A stretch of DNA of 14,848 nucleotides from Desulfobacteraceae bacterium. GTDB taxonomy: Bacteria > Desulfobacterota > DSM-4660 > Desulfatiglandales > B25-G16. The position numbers and the translations under genes are program-made. The number at the start of each line of letters is the position of its first letter. Within the stretch, counting starts at the first letter, position 1. Shown here one piece after another: positions 13,915 through 14,848 of this stretch. Under the pieces are notes generated by a model, which did not search any database, was not told where the DNA came from, and saw nothing but the letters and a program-made list of their open reading frames with translations. Where the stretch lies: assembly GCA_030669265.1 (NCBI GenBank), contig DAOVDY010000001.1, positions 1 to 14,848 on the forward strand, in the 5' to 3' direction.

Positions 13915-14848
13915 CAGCCATCTCCTCCCTGATGGATCCAAAATATTTGTTTAAGATAGAGATCAGTTTTTCTCTTCCATCTATCTCTGGAATAAAACCC
14001 CTTAATAATCTTCTATTTGGAAGACCCTTTGTGTATAAAAGCAGTAAGCCTTTTATAATGCGTGTTGCCCTATTTTCTCTAAAATATTCTATAAGAAGCG
14101 AATAATGATCCATGATTAACTGATATCTTTCATTAAGGTTCGGGATTTCAAAAGTTCCCTTATTTTCCATATCTAAGATCTGCTTGAAAATCCATGGATT
14201 AGTTAATGCTGCCCTGCCAATCATAACACCATCACAGTTTGTTTCAGAGCGCATCTTTAAGGCTAAAGAAGGCCTTGTTATATCACCACTACCAATAACA
14301 GGAATTTTCACTACCTTCTTTATCTTGGCAATTAAGGTCCAGTCAGCATTTCCATAAAATCCTTGACTGGCAAAACGTGGATGAACGGTAATCCCATCAG
14401 CTCCACTGTCTTCAATTATACTCGCAACCTCAAGGGCATTCGCCTCTTCTGGTGACCAGCCAGCCCTGATCTTTACTGTCAATGGGATGGGGCTACTTTT
14501 TCGCACAGCAGAAAGAATCTTTTCCACTCTCTTTGGCTCCCGCATCAGGGCTGCTCCTGACCCTGTTTTAATAACTTTTTTTACTGGACACCCCATATTA
14601 ATATCAACAATATCCAATCCTTTTTCAGCTACTATCTGCGCCGATAGTGCCATTGTATCCGGGTCAGATCCAAATAGTTGGGCACCAACGGGTCTTTCAG
14701 AAGGATGACTTTCGAGAAAGGCTTGGGTTTTTGCCTGCCCCCTGGAAAGACCAATAGCACTGATCATCTCTGTAATAACAAGGCCGGCTCCCATTTTTTT
14801 AACAATAAGGCGAAATGGGAGGTTTGTTTTTCCTGACATAGGGGCCAT
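13904..14848 (-). CDS. dusB: tRNA-dihydrouridine synthase DusB (5' end outside the window)
   Basis: The 314 residues seen match the FMN-dependent Dus family, which reduces uridines in the tRNA D loop. Visible motifs (numbered from the window edge) start with APMSGKTNLPFR (2-13). The catalytic Cys87 is in NMGCPVKKV. Lys126 is in VKIRAGW, His156 and Arg158 in VHPRFASQGFYGNADW, and PVIGSGDI (183-190) binds FMN. The C-terminal helical domain is complete. DusB proteins normally have about 15-20 residues before the A-P-M-S/A-G motif, so the ATG at the very edge is internal and the real start lies beyond 14848. It is the upstream gene of the minus-strand operon and overlaps the IspH-UbiA start by 11 nt. 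The DusB subtype rests on overall similarity and on the G-C-P-V-K-K-V motif. Confidence 0.92.
   Translation of the reverse strand: MAPMSGKTNLPFRLIVKKMGAGLVITEMISAIGLSRGQAKTQAFLESHPSERPVGAQLFGSDPDTMALSAQIVAEKGLDIVDINMGCPVKKVIKTGSGAALMREPKRVEKILSAVRKSSPIPLTVKIRAGWSPEEANALEVASIIEDSGADGITVHPRFASQGFYGNADWTLIAKIKKVVKIPVIGSGDITRPSLALKMRSETNCDGVMIGRAALTNPWIFKQILDMENKGTFEIPNLNERYQLIMDHYSLLIEYFRENRATRIIKGLLLLYTKGLPNRRLLRGFIPEIDGREKLISILNKYFGSIREEMAGED

Noticed and set aside
13915..13941. ATG at 13941 as start of the IspH-UbiA gene
   Set aside because: It would place the GGAGG site inside the coding region and add residues not found in IspH; the GTG at 13914 fits better.
14846..14848. ATG at the window edge as the true dusB start
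   Set aside because: It falls inside the conserved A-P-M-S-G region; Dus proteins start some residues earlier, so the gene is cut by the edge.

Overview
The window reads as a chromosomal segment of a Gram-negative, low-GC anaerobe. It has type IV pilus genes (pilC next to a PilS-type kinase), an ADP-heptose gene for lipopolysaccharide, PlsY, the MEP isoprenoid pathway and a CooT-type nickel protein of the kind that serves CO dehydrogenase. This mix and gene order fit the Desulfobacterota (former Deltaproteobacteria) best, but nothing here fixes the taxon. Apart from a tRNA-linked scar at 7308-7424 there is no sign of a mobile element, and there is no CRISPR array.

Left part, 1-4231. On the minus strand lie pilC and, 11 nt downstream of it, the N-terminal half of a pilS-like kinase that runs off the left edge. 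Divergent from them is the groES-groEL operon, with a good sigma-70-type promoter, no CIRCE element and a strong terminator after groEL.

Middle part, 4232-9858, plus strand. First comes a possible operon: comF, a MinD/ParA-family ATPase, a cytosolic protein joining a degenerate J-like domain to a RodZ-type helix-turn-helix, and hldE/rfaE2. Next is tRNA-Arg(ACG). Its 3' 20 bases are repeated 97 bp downstream, with a 77-bp GC-richer insert between the copies, followed by 355 bp without a gene. Then come a cysteine-free DUF59/MIP18 protein, a perfect parS palindrome, parA and parB. This is a complete ParABS chromosome-segregation locus and suggests an origin-proximal position.

Right part, 9850-14848. 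plsY (minus) overlaps the end of parB. A translationally coupled pair on the plus strand, DUF3842 then CooT, follows. The rest is one tight minus-strand operon read from the right edge: dusB (its start lies outside the window), a 576-residue IspH-UbiA fusion, and a family 2 glycosyltransferase 3 nt behind it.

Most genes are housekeeping. The parts most worth a second look are the IspH-UbiA fusion with its coupled glycosyltransferase, the MinD-like ATPase with its J-like/HTH partner, the DUF3842-CooT pair and the tRNA-Arg duplication scar.
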